A stretch of 64,000 nucleotides of DNA from Trichoderma breve (Eukaryota > Ascomycota > Sordariomycetes > Hypocreales > Hypocreaceae), in NCBI RefSeq assembly GCF_028502605.1, contig NC_079232.1:5580001-5644000 (forward strand), written 5' to 3'. The position numbers and the translations under genes were made by a program. Shown here piece by piece: positions 45,801 through 57,504 of this stretch; within the stretch, counting starts at the first letter, position 1, and each line of letters opens with the position of its first letter. A model generated the notes under the pieces. The model saw nothing but the letters and a program-made list of their open reading frames with translations, was not told the origin of the DNA and ran no database searches.

Positions 45801-48800
45801 GAAGGGTTATTAGAATCGCAGCCATGGTACAGGAGGGCCCCTTGAGAGACTCTGAAATGGATATTTCCATTTCAACAATTTTCATGTGTGTCTGTGACAA
45901 GTGATGCGAGCAGCCAGTAATCTTCCATCAATCTTCTTCCGCAGTGGGAGATTTGTAGCACAAAGCGACAATACTTCTGGATGATCTTAGGCATCTTTGG
46001 GCAGTGGAACGAAAGTGCTGCTGCTTGTTGGCAGAGAGCCTGAGTTAGCGAACGACGAAGAAGATGATGGATAAGGAGAGCGAGAAAGGTTGGACACATG
46101 TACATGTAGGTTGGAATCGGTACAAAAGGAATGGACTGCCCTTTCATCGTCGAGGTTGCTGCTCGAAAAATCCTCCAACGCGGTGGATATGGAGAGGAAA
46201 TACACCACATTCCAACTGGAAAGGCCAAGGCTAAGGAGCATGGCATATTCCAGAAAAGCAGAAGATGATGAACATGAAGAGGAGAAAATGAAGGAAGAAA
46301 AAGAAATTGAAAGTAAATTGCTCGAGACGTCACGATGGCTCAGGGAGCTGCAGCACAAGGAAGGAGCAACTTCTTATCGGTGATATCATGTACTTCAGAG
46401 GAGGAACAAAAATCATCATTTCATCATCATAATCAATTGTCACATGCATGGAACCAGACATATACAGCTTAAAAATAGGAGAATAGCATGTTGTTTCACA
46501 GACGATCCCAGGTGTTCTATACGGAGACGTTTGTGGAAGTGTGTCCGCATCAATTGTCTCTTGCAATCCTCATCCCACCCGAACTCAAGCTATGGCTGCT
46601 TTCTAATGCGGTATCACCAGATATCGAATCTGTGTAACTGAAGATAATAGAGCTTCAAGGGACTATCATCACTCACAGATGGTCCCTTGCATCAAAGATC
46701 GATCACCATCTTGAGTAACCACCACCTCCTCCATGCTTATAACAGGAACCCGGCCTAGTCCAGGGCAAAATACCCATCCTCTATTCTCTACTAGACTTCA
46801 ACAGCCATCCACGCGGCAGATGCATCTCATCAAAAGCTTCACGACTCATGAAGCACACTCATCTTCGAGCTACCCGCATCAACGATCTGTCACTCTAAAA
46901 CCTTGGCGCCGACATCTACATCGAAAATCCATGCAAATCACCAAAAATGCCACGTGGACAGCATCTGCTCGAGCCTCCCTCCAAAACAAAGTCCAGTTGC
47001 AGCAGCCAAAAGGACACACGCAGAGACAGAGTTGAAGCTTTTCTGTAGCCTCAGCGCCACACACCAAACCAAACGGCGTATCGCGCCCTCTCTCTCCGCA
47101 TGAACCGCATCCAACAAGAGCTCAAAGTTGCGGTTTCACACCCCCTCCTCAAGAAAACGGCAGGCTGAACAACGAGTTGAAGAGCGACTCGTCAAAGGAA
47201 ACTCAGATGCCATCAACTAGCAGCGTGTTCTGCCATGTGGTTTTGGCCACCAACGCCCCCTCCAAAACTTCGGATTTGCTCCCGCCCTGATCTTCAGCAT
47301 CTTCACATTCTCCAAGCGCTGATCAAACCGAGCTAGGCAAGTCCAAACTCGAACCAAGCCCAACTTCATCTTCTCCGCACGCCAAGCCAACCGCCAAAAA
47401 CTCACTAAAACTTCTCCAACTTTGATGTTCAGAAGGGGTGGGCGTGTCTCCATCTCCCAAGCCTCAGATGTCGCTAGAGACCCTGTAAATCGCCCTCCAG
47501 CCACGCCGCCAAGTGGAGATGAAGAGGTACATCAGAGAGAAGTATCGTCGAGCATCAGCGTTGAAACAGGATGCCATCTCCAGACCCTCTAAATAAAGGG
47601 CAATTTGTGTGCTGATAGCGCGTGCTCTAGTGTAATGGAAATCTAGAGCCGCCCCATCCGTCAAGCCCTCAACTGTCTGATGGCATCTTGTCCCATCAGT
47701 GACATCTCGACTATTTTGGGCATCAACTCTGTTGGTTCCTCTTCATGCCTCGAACCCATTAGCGAACTTGATACTGCGCCCAGCCACAGCTGAGTTGCGT
47801 GGCATCGTGGCATGTCACTGCAAGATATCACTTGACATCTTGTGGCAGAAACGGTGGTGATGCCCCCTCCTCTGTGGCTGGGTTTCTCGAACAATAGAAT
47901 GTTCTCCTCGCTTGCCGCTTCTGGATAGTAGATTCATGTGCCTCGATCTAGATTGCCGTCATGTCGTTTGTGTATGTATGCTGTATTTGCCTGTGTATTG
48001 AAAGATGTATCGGCGTCCAATGGCAATCCGTGATGCATACGAAGAGGCACCATGATCGGACAATCATCTCACGAATTGTCTCGCAATCATCTACCCCCAC
48101 ACAAACTCTCTCTGGCTGACAATAATGCCGGCAAGACGACGTTCCGAACATCCCCGTCTTGGCACCCATCGTATCTCCAAGATGTGAATCCCTTCACTTC
48201 CGGACTTGCAAGGCCCGAATCGGGTCAAAGACTGCCGGCATACGCCTTACACTTGACCAATTCATGAGGCTTGCAAAACTCCGAACCCCTGGTCGTTTTG
48301 GTGCGGCGCTTGTGCTTTCTCTCACACAAGATAGTTGTTATTGTGGCGCAGATCTCCTCTATTGTCCAAGATGCAGGCAACGGCACTAGTTTCCACAGAT
48401 CGAGAGAGATAAACTCAAAAGGCCTTTCAGCTTGAGCAAAAGTGGCTGAACTTCACCACGTGGGATTGACGGCCCTCCCGAGGACTGGTCTGTTGATAGC
48501 AGCGAACCATCATCGCCCGGTCGAGGAGTTGGTGTGATGATCATGATTTACGCCCTAAACGTCCAATCTCCAAAAGATCTCTGTGCCAAGGGTGCCCCCT
48601 AAGAGGTGAGGCGTGCAATCGACGAAAACGTGGTGGCTTGAGCGATGAAAAGGCTAGATGAATCTCCAAGCTAATATAGCACAAAACGCTGTTCTCAGAC
48701 TGACCAACAGCACACCACAACCAGAGAGAATGCCTCTTCTTGTAAGAGCACGCCCTCTTGGCGTGGGCAGCAGAAAGCAGCAGTCTGAACGCCACAGAAG

Positions 48801-49196
48801 CCCATCCAAGGACCTATTTTAGAACGACGACAAGTAGTGGCATTTTCGAAGCTTAGACTCTGCCTCATGAGTGCCATCCAATCAAAAAGTCCTTGGCAAA
48901 AAGCATCACAATCATTCGTCCTATCACAGACCAGAAAAGAAAAACACCCCAGCCGTGGAGAGGGAACAACCTGGGGTCTTCTCCAAAAGATAAACCACAA
49001 ACGCTTGTCTGTGGCTTCATGCAGCCACCATTCCTCGAGGACAGCCAGGCCGGCTCTCGTCGATAGAGGGCAAGAGGTGTGCAGCTTATATTTCTAAAAT
49101 AGGACAAATCACAGACCAACGTTGCATCCTCTAGCTTGCTGGGCTGAAACATTAGTGTTGTGGCGGGTAAGGGGAGCAGAAGATTGAGGCAAGATT

Positions 49197-49437
49197 ATGC
49201 GATGTAAGATGCTGTAAACGAGCTCGATACTCAACTATAGTTGAGAAATAACATGATGCTAGGCCGGATTCTCTGCCATGGCTCATGCTTACAGCAGAGA
49301 GAGGAGGTTTGCTGATATCATGCGACGTAGGATGCTGTAAACGATATTCAACTATAGACGAGAATGACATGGCGCTAGATCAGATTTCTTGTCATGGTTC
49401 ATGCCTCTAGCAGAGAGAAGGGATTTGCTGATATTAG
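49197..49437. repeat. diverged tandem duplication, period about 123 bp
   Basis: Copy 1 (about 49197-49319) and copy 2 (about 49320-49437) both run ATGCGAYGTARGATGCTGTA, then CAACTATAG, then a CATGGYTCATGC segment, AGCAGAGAGA, and end in TTTGCTGATAT. The copies differ by scattered substitutions and a few small gaps. Non-coding. Confidence 0.85.
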
Positions 49438-49840
49438 CTGTCCTCACTTCATGCAAAGATGACGAGGAATTTGTGTGTGTGCAGCGGATAGTGCTCTATT
49501 CGCACAGTCCCAGTCTATTTTGTCAAGAGCAGTCGCACATTTGGGCGCTCTGCACATCAAGTGCTATGGTATATGGTCTTAAGGTAATCCATCTTATGGT
49601 GGATGTAATAAAGGTGGATGTAATAAAGCGTGGCTTGCAGAGACGGACAGTGCATGAAAGCAGCAATATAGCATGCAAGTCGTAGTCAAGCAGACTCTGC
49701 TCACGACCGCCTCTCTTCATTGCAAATGCTTGACTGCGAGATCTCTATGCCCTTGCTTCCTCGCAAAGACGAGCATCCCCCCGGTCTCAATCAGCTGCTC
49801 TTCCCTATGAGCCCTTCATTCCAGTATTCATCCCGCTCTC

Positions 49841-50479
49841 TCAAAAATCGGTAAACGTCAGTGTCAAGTTCCTGAATGGTATCAAGGCTCCAATCACCGC
49901 CGGCACGTAATATGCAGACCGTTTGATCAAATCCCCAGTCAACAGTCCGATAGATCCGGAATGCGCTCTCGAGTTCTCGCTTCCAAAGACCTGGTCGCCC
50001 GCCGGTCCTAACTCCATACCTCCGCGGACCAGTCTTGCTACCTCTTCTGGCTGGAAGAATGCAGCTGTTCGCGCTCTCCCCATGCGTTCCGTCTTGGTAG
50101 CGCTTGTTGAACTGCTGGTCGACTCATTATGTGATGCTGATGAGTCTGATCCCGGTGTGTCTGCCCTGCCCAGCACAACGACCCAGGCAAAAGTCTCCAT
50201 GGCATCCCCGCTGTCGTCAACGCCGCCCTCAATGCCAACCCAGTAATCGGCCTGGGGCTCTGCGTCGCGGGCGTTGCGAGCTCGGTTTCGTGCGCCCTGC
50301 AGGGTTTCTGCATCCGTCATGGGCTGGTCAGCAACGCCGGATGGCACGTTGAGACCGGTGAAGGAGAATTCTGCAGACGGAAACATGCCACCAAAGGCCT
50401 CCCTTGCGGCTGAGATCTTGACATTGTTGCGTGAGGCCACAATGACTCGGGTGACACGGGTAGCCGCCTGGTCTGTCAT
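49841..50479 (-). CDS. Inosine/xanthosine triphosphatase-like protein (YjjX/DUF84 family)
   Basis: Predicted house-cleaning phosphatase for non-canonical purine nucleotides, by analogy with bacterial YjjX. The single exon encodes 212 residues. The N-terminal strand and helix RVIVASRNNVKISAAREAFG, then VPSGVADQPMTDAETLQGAR and the core DYWVGIEGGVDDSGDAMETF are characteristic. The C-terminal half has MELGPAGDQVFG, followed by GSIGLLTGDLIKRSAYYVPA. A Ser/Thr-rich insert (SSASHNESTSSSTSATK) at about 113-131 interrupts the fold, probably as a surface loop. No targeting signal is seen. The start ATG at 50479 is followed directly by the conserved strand. Gene stands alone between the gene-poor island and the Zn2Cys6 regulator. 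Confidence 0.87.
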   Translation of the reverse strand: MTDQAATRVTRVIVASRNNVKISAAREAFGGMFPSAEFSFTGLNVPSGVADQPMTDAETLQGARNRARNARDAEPQADYWVGIEGGVDDSGDAMETFAWVVVLGRADTPGSDSSASHNESTSSSTSATKTERMGRARTAAFFQPEEVARLVRGGMELGPAGDQVFGSENSRAHSGSIGLLTGDLIKRSAYYVPAVIGALIPFRNLTLTFTDF

Positions 50480-50988
50480 TTCAAAGCCTTGCGTAACACT
50501 CGCTTTCCTGCGTTGCTTGTTTTGATCTTTGCACTATCACTCTTTCTGTCCGCCTTGTTTGATATGCGCGCAGGTGAAATAAACACAGTAAATTGTATTT
50601 CAAGAACGCTTGTAAATCAAAACAGGTAGAATTGCAGCCTTTGCGTGAATGCGCTCGTCAATTTCGTCGTGCTTTGAGTATCGGAGAGTGAATTCGCGAT
50701 GTCCTTGACGGGGTTTTAACTGGCAAAAAGGGCGTAGCGTCGCTCGGAAGCCGAGTGAGTCTTACGCCGGCTGAAGATCCCTGCTAGTTCCGACCCGACA
50801 GCACCTGTAATGGACCGCCCCTGATTATTACCTGTAAATGCAGATGCATTCACGTCTTGGCGGAAATGATGTCTGGAGAAAGACAAGGTGATGAAGTGAG
50901 AAAAAAATGTCAAGCTCTTTGCTCTTCAACAAAGGATGGGCTTTAGGTGTGATTTTGTCAACTCTTCTCTTGAACATGAAACAAAAAA
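50480..50988. other. intergenic region, YjjX-like to Zn2Cys6 gene
   Basis: This 509-bp gap holds the promoter of the YjjX-like gene and the 3' flank of the transcription factor gene. No other feature is recognised. Confidence 0.5.
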
Positions 50989-53582
50989 CTATGGCGGCGG
51001 TGCGGCATCATTGTCCGGATTCGCCAGCGACAGATAATCCACACCCATCGCACCCTCATCGACATTGTAGCTGCCAGCATCGTTGTCCTCTTCTAACAGG
51101 GGAATCTGCTGTCCCCAGACCAGCCCGTCCATGTCCATGTTCCATGGCCAGTCCTGGTCCAGCATGTTAACAATGTCTCCAGTACTGTAGCTGGTCGAGG
51201 CGAGTGCATCGGCTCCCTGGTCTCCCCAGAATCCAGCCGCCTCATCGCTTGGTCCCCCCTTTTGTAGGCCGGGATCTTGCAGGCCGCTGCGTTGTCTTGC
51301 GTTTGAAATTTGAGAAGTGGCCTCCAACAGGCGGCTCACCACATCCCGACTGCGGCGTGCCGTGAGGGACCAATCCTTCATGGCTGTAAACAGCTCGAGA
51401 GTCGTCTCGATCTGGGCCTGCCATTGGGCGACAGACGGATTATCAGGCTGCCACAGAATGCTTACCAGAGGTATCATGGCCGCTTGGTACAAGAACCACA
51501 CAGCATTCCATCCAGACATTTGCTGGCGCATCCATCCCTTGGAAACGCTGTCGACCGTCTCTCGAGCAGCGCCCTGGCAAATCTCCACAGAAGCAATGTC
51601 ATGCTCTGATATGGGCAATTCAGCCTTGCTGGCAAGAGTAAGAAGGACTGGGCGGTGTAGCAGCATTCGTAGATTCCAATATCGCCATGTCATGATGCAT
51701 CGTGAAAGATGCAGTGGCTCTACACAGGGCTCTGTAGAGCGTAGAAGCCAGGGGAGGTTGTTGAACCAGTCGACAAGAAGGCCGTCCAAATGACTTCGAT
51801 CTTCCGCGTTTAAGAGAGGAGTGACTGCAAGCATGTCTTGAATCTTGGTGGCAATCTTGCAGAATTTAATGTTTTCGAGCAGAGGCATGATGCCCGCGTA
51901 TTGTGCAGAGTCATGTTCCTCCTAGAATGAAGAAAAAGAATCAGAAGCTGCCGATTAAAGTATAGAGAAGTTGTGTCCATGACAACACAGAGAAAGGAGA
52001 GAAAAATCAAAGGGGGTTTTTTTTTTTTCAAGGGAGCATACCTGCTCTGGAACAAGTTTAGGAGGTTGGATGTTGATGGCAGGTCCCCATCGGCCGAATG
52101 AAGGGCGCCCAAGAGTTGTGGTTCCCCAAGTGTCGAGACAGAATATCGTCCACCAGGTGCGTCGCCGCGACTCGAGAACTGCAGGGTCGGATTGCGGCTC
52201 CTCGGGCGACGGTTCTCGATGCAGCCCGAGGGCAGTGGCCATTCTGTGAATTGCACCGATAATGGCATTGGCCATGTTTGGGCGGTTGATATAATGGAGG
52301 TAGTAGCCTCCCAGCAACGCCAAGGCATGGATGGTTTCGATGTTGCTGCTCCCAAACGCACTGAGATGGATGTGCTCTATGGCTTGATTATAATACTTGA
52401 TGTGACTCAGGTTGCTTGATGGCGTGGACATGATACTGCTGGTGGCGAAGACCATGTTGACGAGGGAGAGCCAAGGAGCATCGCATCTTCGGCCTTCGCT
52501 GTAATGTTTCCGAAACGAGGCCTCGTCCAGTATGGGCGTGAGGACGTGGACACGTTTGAAGTAGGCATCGACAAGCGCTTGCCCCTTGTATGTCCATGGA
52601 ATAGGGGAGTGTACCTTGGATTTAGTAACTGCGCGGAAGAGAGGAATGCTGCTGCGTGCATTGTCATCGCTAGAAGCATCAGGGGATGACTGTGCTGCAA
52701 GCAACACTTGTAACTGAGGCTGGATCTGAAGCATAACCGTCAAAGCCACCTTGACCGATGAAGCGCCGAGATATGAAGCTGCCTGTTTGTCCATGTTGAG
52801 AGACAGGGCGTTTACATCGTCAGCTTCCGCCGGCAATGCTTCCTTTTCTCTGCGCTCCTCATCCCATTGTGAGTTCTGAGCGGGCATCTGCTCAAGCTCT
52901 TTTGGATGATGCTGCTGTTGCCGTTGCTCCAAGTCATCAGGAGAGGGAGGAGCCGGTGAGATTTCGGCCGTTTCTTGCTGGACCGGCTGATCTAGGAGAT
53001 CACGGAGCTCCTGGCGGGACAATGCCAGCAGATGGGAAACTTCATGGTTGGGATAAAGACGCCGTAGCACGGAGCGGCACTCTTCAAGACTCCGTGATAG
53101 CTCCTCTAGTGATCTAACGGGCGAGCGGGTGGGGGTTAGCCAAGTAAAAAGGGGAGAAGAAGACGAAGAAGTAGAAGAAACCAAGAAACATTGAGACATA
53201 CTTTCTTGACGGAACAAGACGCTGGCGATGTTGCTCATACACGCATCGCCTCCGGGAGCGACTAGACTGGCAGCGGTTACACGGCTGCTTGCCGTCGCAG
53301 CGAATCTTGCGGCGCTGGCACTCGAGACAGGCGTGGAGGCTCTTTGCGGCTCTGCTGCCAGCCGTGTCTTGAGAGCGATTGCCGTCCGAGGACGATTGGG
53401 GGGAACGATCCACGGCTTTTCCCTGGACCCCCTGGACTAATGAAGCCGTTCTCTCTAGTTAGCCAAGATGCTACAAGGCCGGAGACAACTTGTGCGTGAG
53501 AGAGGACTCGGGAGAGAGACTCGGGATAACAATAGGGGGGTGGTTTGTGCATAGATAGACTCCACCCACAGGTGTAGAACAT
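50989..53582 (-). CDS. Zn2Cys6 transcription factor with fungal-specific TF domain
   Basis: Nuclear DNA-binding regulator of the Gal4 type. Exons 53582-53570, 53436-53202, 53113-52042 and 51921-50989 give 750 residues. The cluster ACLECQRRKIRCDGKQPCNR is followed by CQSSRSRRRCVY, i.e. CX2CX6CX5CX2CX8C, from about residue 41. The middle homology region follows: QALVDAYFKRVHVLTPILDE, FATSSIMSTPSSNLSHIKYY, MANAIIGAIHRMATALGLHR and the RRRTWWTIFCLDTWGTTTLG motif. The C-terminus ends acidic. The zinc-finger exon has no ATG in frame. The only start I can build is a 13-nt exon (ATG at 53582) with a GTGGGT donor and TTAG acceptor, and a TATA-like TGTATATA sits about 155 bp upstream. Exons 2-4 are firm, exon 1 is tentative. 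Targets unknown; an MFS sugar transporter lies 2 kb upstream. Confidence 0.85.
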
Positions 53583-55573
53583 TCCGTCCAGATAGATGGT
53601 GATGCTAGTATTACCAATTCACCGTAGCAATCGCAGTCGCAAGTGAGTCGGGATTCGAGGAGACTAAGAGCCAATAGGAAGGCCAAACATATAGTACCTC
53701 TGTTGGCCAGAGTGAAAGACGAGGTTTCGGCGTGTATATATCAGGGAGCAAAAGGAGGAACAGATGCCCCGATCACGGGAAACGACTGATGTGAGATGAG
53801 ATGAGGTGAGGTGATGGAAGGACAAGGTAACACCGACACTGTGGTATTGGTATTACCTAAAGCGAGCTGAGGCCGGAGAAAGAGGGGGGCGATTCCTGCT
53901 TGGAGTTTGCCGACAGTATAAAAAAAAATTCGAAAGTATCATTAATCAATCCAGCGTAATTAACAAAACACTCAATGCCGCCCAGCCATGTTTGAAAAAA
54001 ATGAATAAAAAATGTAATAAAAATAAAAATAAAGTAGAATGGAATCAACAGAATCAATCAATCCATCGTGTGGTGAAACTCTCGGAGAAAAAGACTCGAC
54101 TCCTTCTGTCGTGCCGAAGGAAAAAAAGAGTGGAAACCGGGGTTTCTCTTCGTCCAAGAAAAAGAAAAAAGAAAATAAAACAAAAATTAAAAAATAAACG
54201 AGAAAATAAAAAAGGCACCGAAAAATCCGGGGTAAAACCTAGCAAAGAACCGAGTGCTACTGTAGCCTCCAGAGTCTCCCACCGTCAAATAATCTATGGA
54301 TACTAAATCCTCGGCTACTACTAGTAAAAGATTTTCGATGGTCGCAGTTGCATACATATGCAGCACACACCTTCTTCTTCGCACGCTTCGCTTCCCCCCG
54401 AATCGAAATCGCAAATCGGCGCACCTGCCCACAAATATCCCCCCAAAACTACCCCGTGGGCAGGTGCGGAATTCGGTCGCTAGTCCCTTTTCGGGAGGTT
54501 GGGCCGTAGCGGGAGGCGCTTCTCCGGGGGTCTGGAAAATGGGCCAAAGTATAGAGCAGTAGCAGTGGGTGGTGATACCACTGTATTCTACGGGCTTAGT
54601 ACTAGTATTGGGTTATGGGGTTATTGGGACTATATTGGGTAGTAGCAGGTAGTACGACTGTGGAGCAAGAAATCGGTTAATGTCGTCTGGGGGAGGGGAT
54701 TCTAACTGGTACGGAGTATTAATATTAATCTGGTTGGCTACCGGAGTAATACCTACTTGGACAAGAGTAGCTCCAAAAGCATTTTTTACTCTTCCCGGGC
54801 AAAGGGGACCAACTAACATGAGGTTCATCCCACTGAGCTGTCACCAGCCCCCATATCCAGGTATAAGTTGATGCCGCTAGACGTTGGCAAGGTTGGGTTG
54901 CAATACGGATGTCGTGAGGCCAGGGGCCTGGATTGTACTGTATGTGTGTGTGTGTATGGAACAAAGCATGGTGTTGACCGGCATCGAATGGCATTCGCTG
55001 ACCTGGGGGGGACCACATGATGGCCAAGAAGTGTGTATGACCACCCGTACCAGTAATACTCCGTAAATTGCCGCTTTGCCAGATACCTAGACGGGCAAAC
55101 ACGTCCATATTAATTGCATTCCCACAGAGTAGCATCTTGTATACACACGCACGCACGAGACACCATTCGCCTACAGAGTTAGGTAGGTGGCAAAGTAGAA
55201 TTCTGCCAAATATGGGATGGTAGGCAGAACTAGATGTTGGAGGTGTTAGATGGCGGCTATAGCCTCAAGTTGAAGTATGGCACGTGAGAAAAAGAGGCAA
55301 AAGAGGCACATATGGATCCGTACAGTTTGTTTGGCAGTTGTCATTCCGAATGTTGCATTGTTGCGCTCTGGCCCCCCTCTCATAGCCTCATATCATTACG
55401 TGAAAACAAACAGTAAAATGGCAAAAAAAGCAATTCCCCTCCATCCCAAAAAAGACCGTCCCGTGGAAACGCAAGCAACCATCAACCAATTCAGCCTCAA
55501 TTCCTGCGTACAACTGCCCTGGTATTAGTGTTTTTTAATGGTGGGTCGTAATGACAAGTAAATCCTCCACGCC
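53583..55573. other. intergenic region upstream of Zn2Cys6 gene
   Basis: This 1991-bp region includes the regulator's promoter (TATATA near 53735-53741), an A-rich block at 54000-54220, and copies of TACGGAGTATT (54710-54720) and ATACTCCGTAA (55056-55066). The right end is the 3' flank of the transporter gene. No gene is recognised. Confidence 0.5.
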
Positions 55574-57504
55574 TTATGCCTTCTCGATATTAACGATGCC
55601 ACCGTGGCTGTCCACGGCAACGGACTTCTTGGCCGTCGACGCCTTGACCGGGTTCTTGGCCTCGAAGATTTCGTCAAGCTCTTCCAACTGTAGAGAAGAT
55701 GATGGGTTAGCAAGACGTGCCATTGTAGACCAATGAGTGAACCAGGAATACTTACAGTGCGTCCCTTGGTCTCAGGGATGAAAAAGTAGACAACGGTCAC
55801 CTGGACAAGATCCCAGATGGTGTAGATGATGTACGTGTGCCAGCCAATCTTCTTCATGGACACGGGCCAGGCAAACTGGTTCAAGAGACCAGCGGCATTG
55901 GTAGCAAAGCTGGAGAAGGCCATACCCTTGGCACGCATCTCGAAGGAGAGCACCTCGACGGGGTACAGGGCCTGCAGGGGGGTGATTCCGACAGAGTAGA
56001 CGGCACCAAAGATGAAAATCATGGCCAAAGCGGCCTTGGATGCCGCAGGGTTGTTGTAGATGGCGTTACCGTCGGCGTCGACGCCGGTTTGAGAAGCCGC
56101 AAAGCGCGCAGAGGCAATGGTCATGCCCATCCAGACGACGACACAGGCGGCAAAAGAGAAGAGCAGCAGGGGGCGACGACCCACACGGTCGACCAAAAAG
56201 GCACCGAGGATGGCCCAGGCAAACTGCTGGCAGTTGTTGATGAGGGTGATGTTGGCCTGCTGAATGGATCCAGTGTAACCGGCCGTGTCGAGAACCGAGC
56301 CGAGGAAGTAGGACAGCACGGCATTGCCGGCCCATTGACCAAAGACGGTGATGGTGATGTTGCAAAGGAGACGGTAGACGGCAGAGCGGCTGCGGAACAG
56401 CGCTCGGTAATCCCACCAGCGCTTGTCGGCACCGTCCATGTTGAGGAGCTGCTCGTACTCGAAGAGCTGCAGCTGGACCCAAGGAGAGTCAGGATTGCCG
56501 TTGCCGTGGTACTTGGTGAGGACAGCCTTGGCCTGCTCCTTCTTGTTGTTCACGTAGAGCCATCGGGGGGATTCGGGGAGGAACATGGCGAAGATGCAGA
56601 TGAGACCGGCGAAGAGGGCCTGGAGCCAGGTGATGAGTCGCCACGAGTAGTCACCACCGACGTTGAGACCGCCTCGGGCAGCACCGGCCGAGATGATGGC
56701 ACCAGAGAACCACAGGGTGTTGTACATGGCTAGATGTTGAGAATTAGTCCATCTCTTCTCACCACGATTGCTAAATACACTCTCAATGTTCCAACCAAGG
56801 GGGACGAAACATCAGGAGAGAGGTGAAGTCAAACAAAAGGAGTCACTTACCTCCAACACGTCCACGGTAGGCAGGGTGGTTAATCTCAACGACGTACATG
56901 GGGCCTGCAGCCGCCGCAATGGAAACACCGAAACCAAGCAAGAATCGGCCTCCCATGAACTGGCCCTGGGAGTTGGACACACCCTGGACAATGGTACCAA
57001 TGACAATGAAGCTAGCACCCAGGAGCATACCCACGCGACGGCCGAATCCGTCAATGGCAGGGCCGACAAAGGGAAGCGCGACGACACCACCAATCTGGTA
57101 CATGGACGAGACAATGCCGGCCCAGATGCCATCGTTGCCGCTCTCGACGTACTTCTTCTGGAACCAGGGGTTCTGCAGCAGGTTGTTGATGAGCGAACCA
57201 TCGTAGCCGTTCATGGTACTGCAGAAGAAGGCAATGATGGAGAAGGAGTAGATGAGCAACTGAGCCGTGGTCCAGGCTTTTGGCGGCTCCTTCATCATGG
57301 CCTCCTGAAAGGCCGTGTGTCCGCTCACGACCTTGGTTTGGAGTTCTCCCTACATTGAGACAGAAAGTGTCAGTCACTCGCTCTTCCAAACGAGGTGGCA
57401 AAAAACACAAATCACAAAGGAGAAGAAAGAAAAAACTGCAATCGGGTGATTTGCCATACATGGTCGAGCTCCTCATGGGTGTGGATGTCGTCCTTTTCGC
57501 CCAT
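55574..57504 (-). CDS. MFS sugar transporter
   Basis: Twelve-span plasma-membrane hexose/disaccharide:proton symporter type carrier. Exons 57504-57460, 57349-56851, 56729-55756 and 55687-55574 give 543 residues. The short first exon encodes MGEKDDIHTHEELDH, and the second begins GELQTKVVSGHTAFQEAMMK. Family signatures are DGFGRRVGMLLGASF, PESPRWLYVNNKKEQAKAVL, DRVGRRPLLLFSFAAC and FFIPETKGRT. The last exon adds LEELDEIFEAKNPVKASTAK and a terminal HGGIVNIEKA. This C-terminal style is common in fungal lactose-permease-like and related sugar carriers, but the substrate cannot be read from sequence. All joins keep frame with consensus GT-AG. A CATAAAAG element lies about 205 bp upstream of the start. 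The nearby Zn2Cys6 gene is a candidate regulator by position only. Confidence 0.92.

Larger units (their letters stand above)
44627..49840. other. gene-poor island, right half
   Basis: Over 5 kb without a gene I can support. It holds A-runs (44637-44735), a G-rich minisatellite (45205-45800), an 11-bp perfect inverted repeat (45440-45501) and a 123-bp tandem duplication (49197-49437). Short open frames exist, for example on plus at 44849-45085 and 46090-46383 and on minus at 47217-47504. They have no recognisable domain or splicing support. Confidence 0.5.

Noticed and set aside
47217..47504. 95-codon minus-strand frame in the gene-poor island
   Set aside because: No homology recognised, overlapped by other frames, and no promoter or splice support.
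55837..56733. 298-codon plus-strand frame opposite the MFS transporter
   Set aside because: Antisense shadow of conserved transporter exons; composition (Gly/Asp/Glu/Val rich) follows from codon bias of the true strand.
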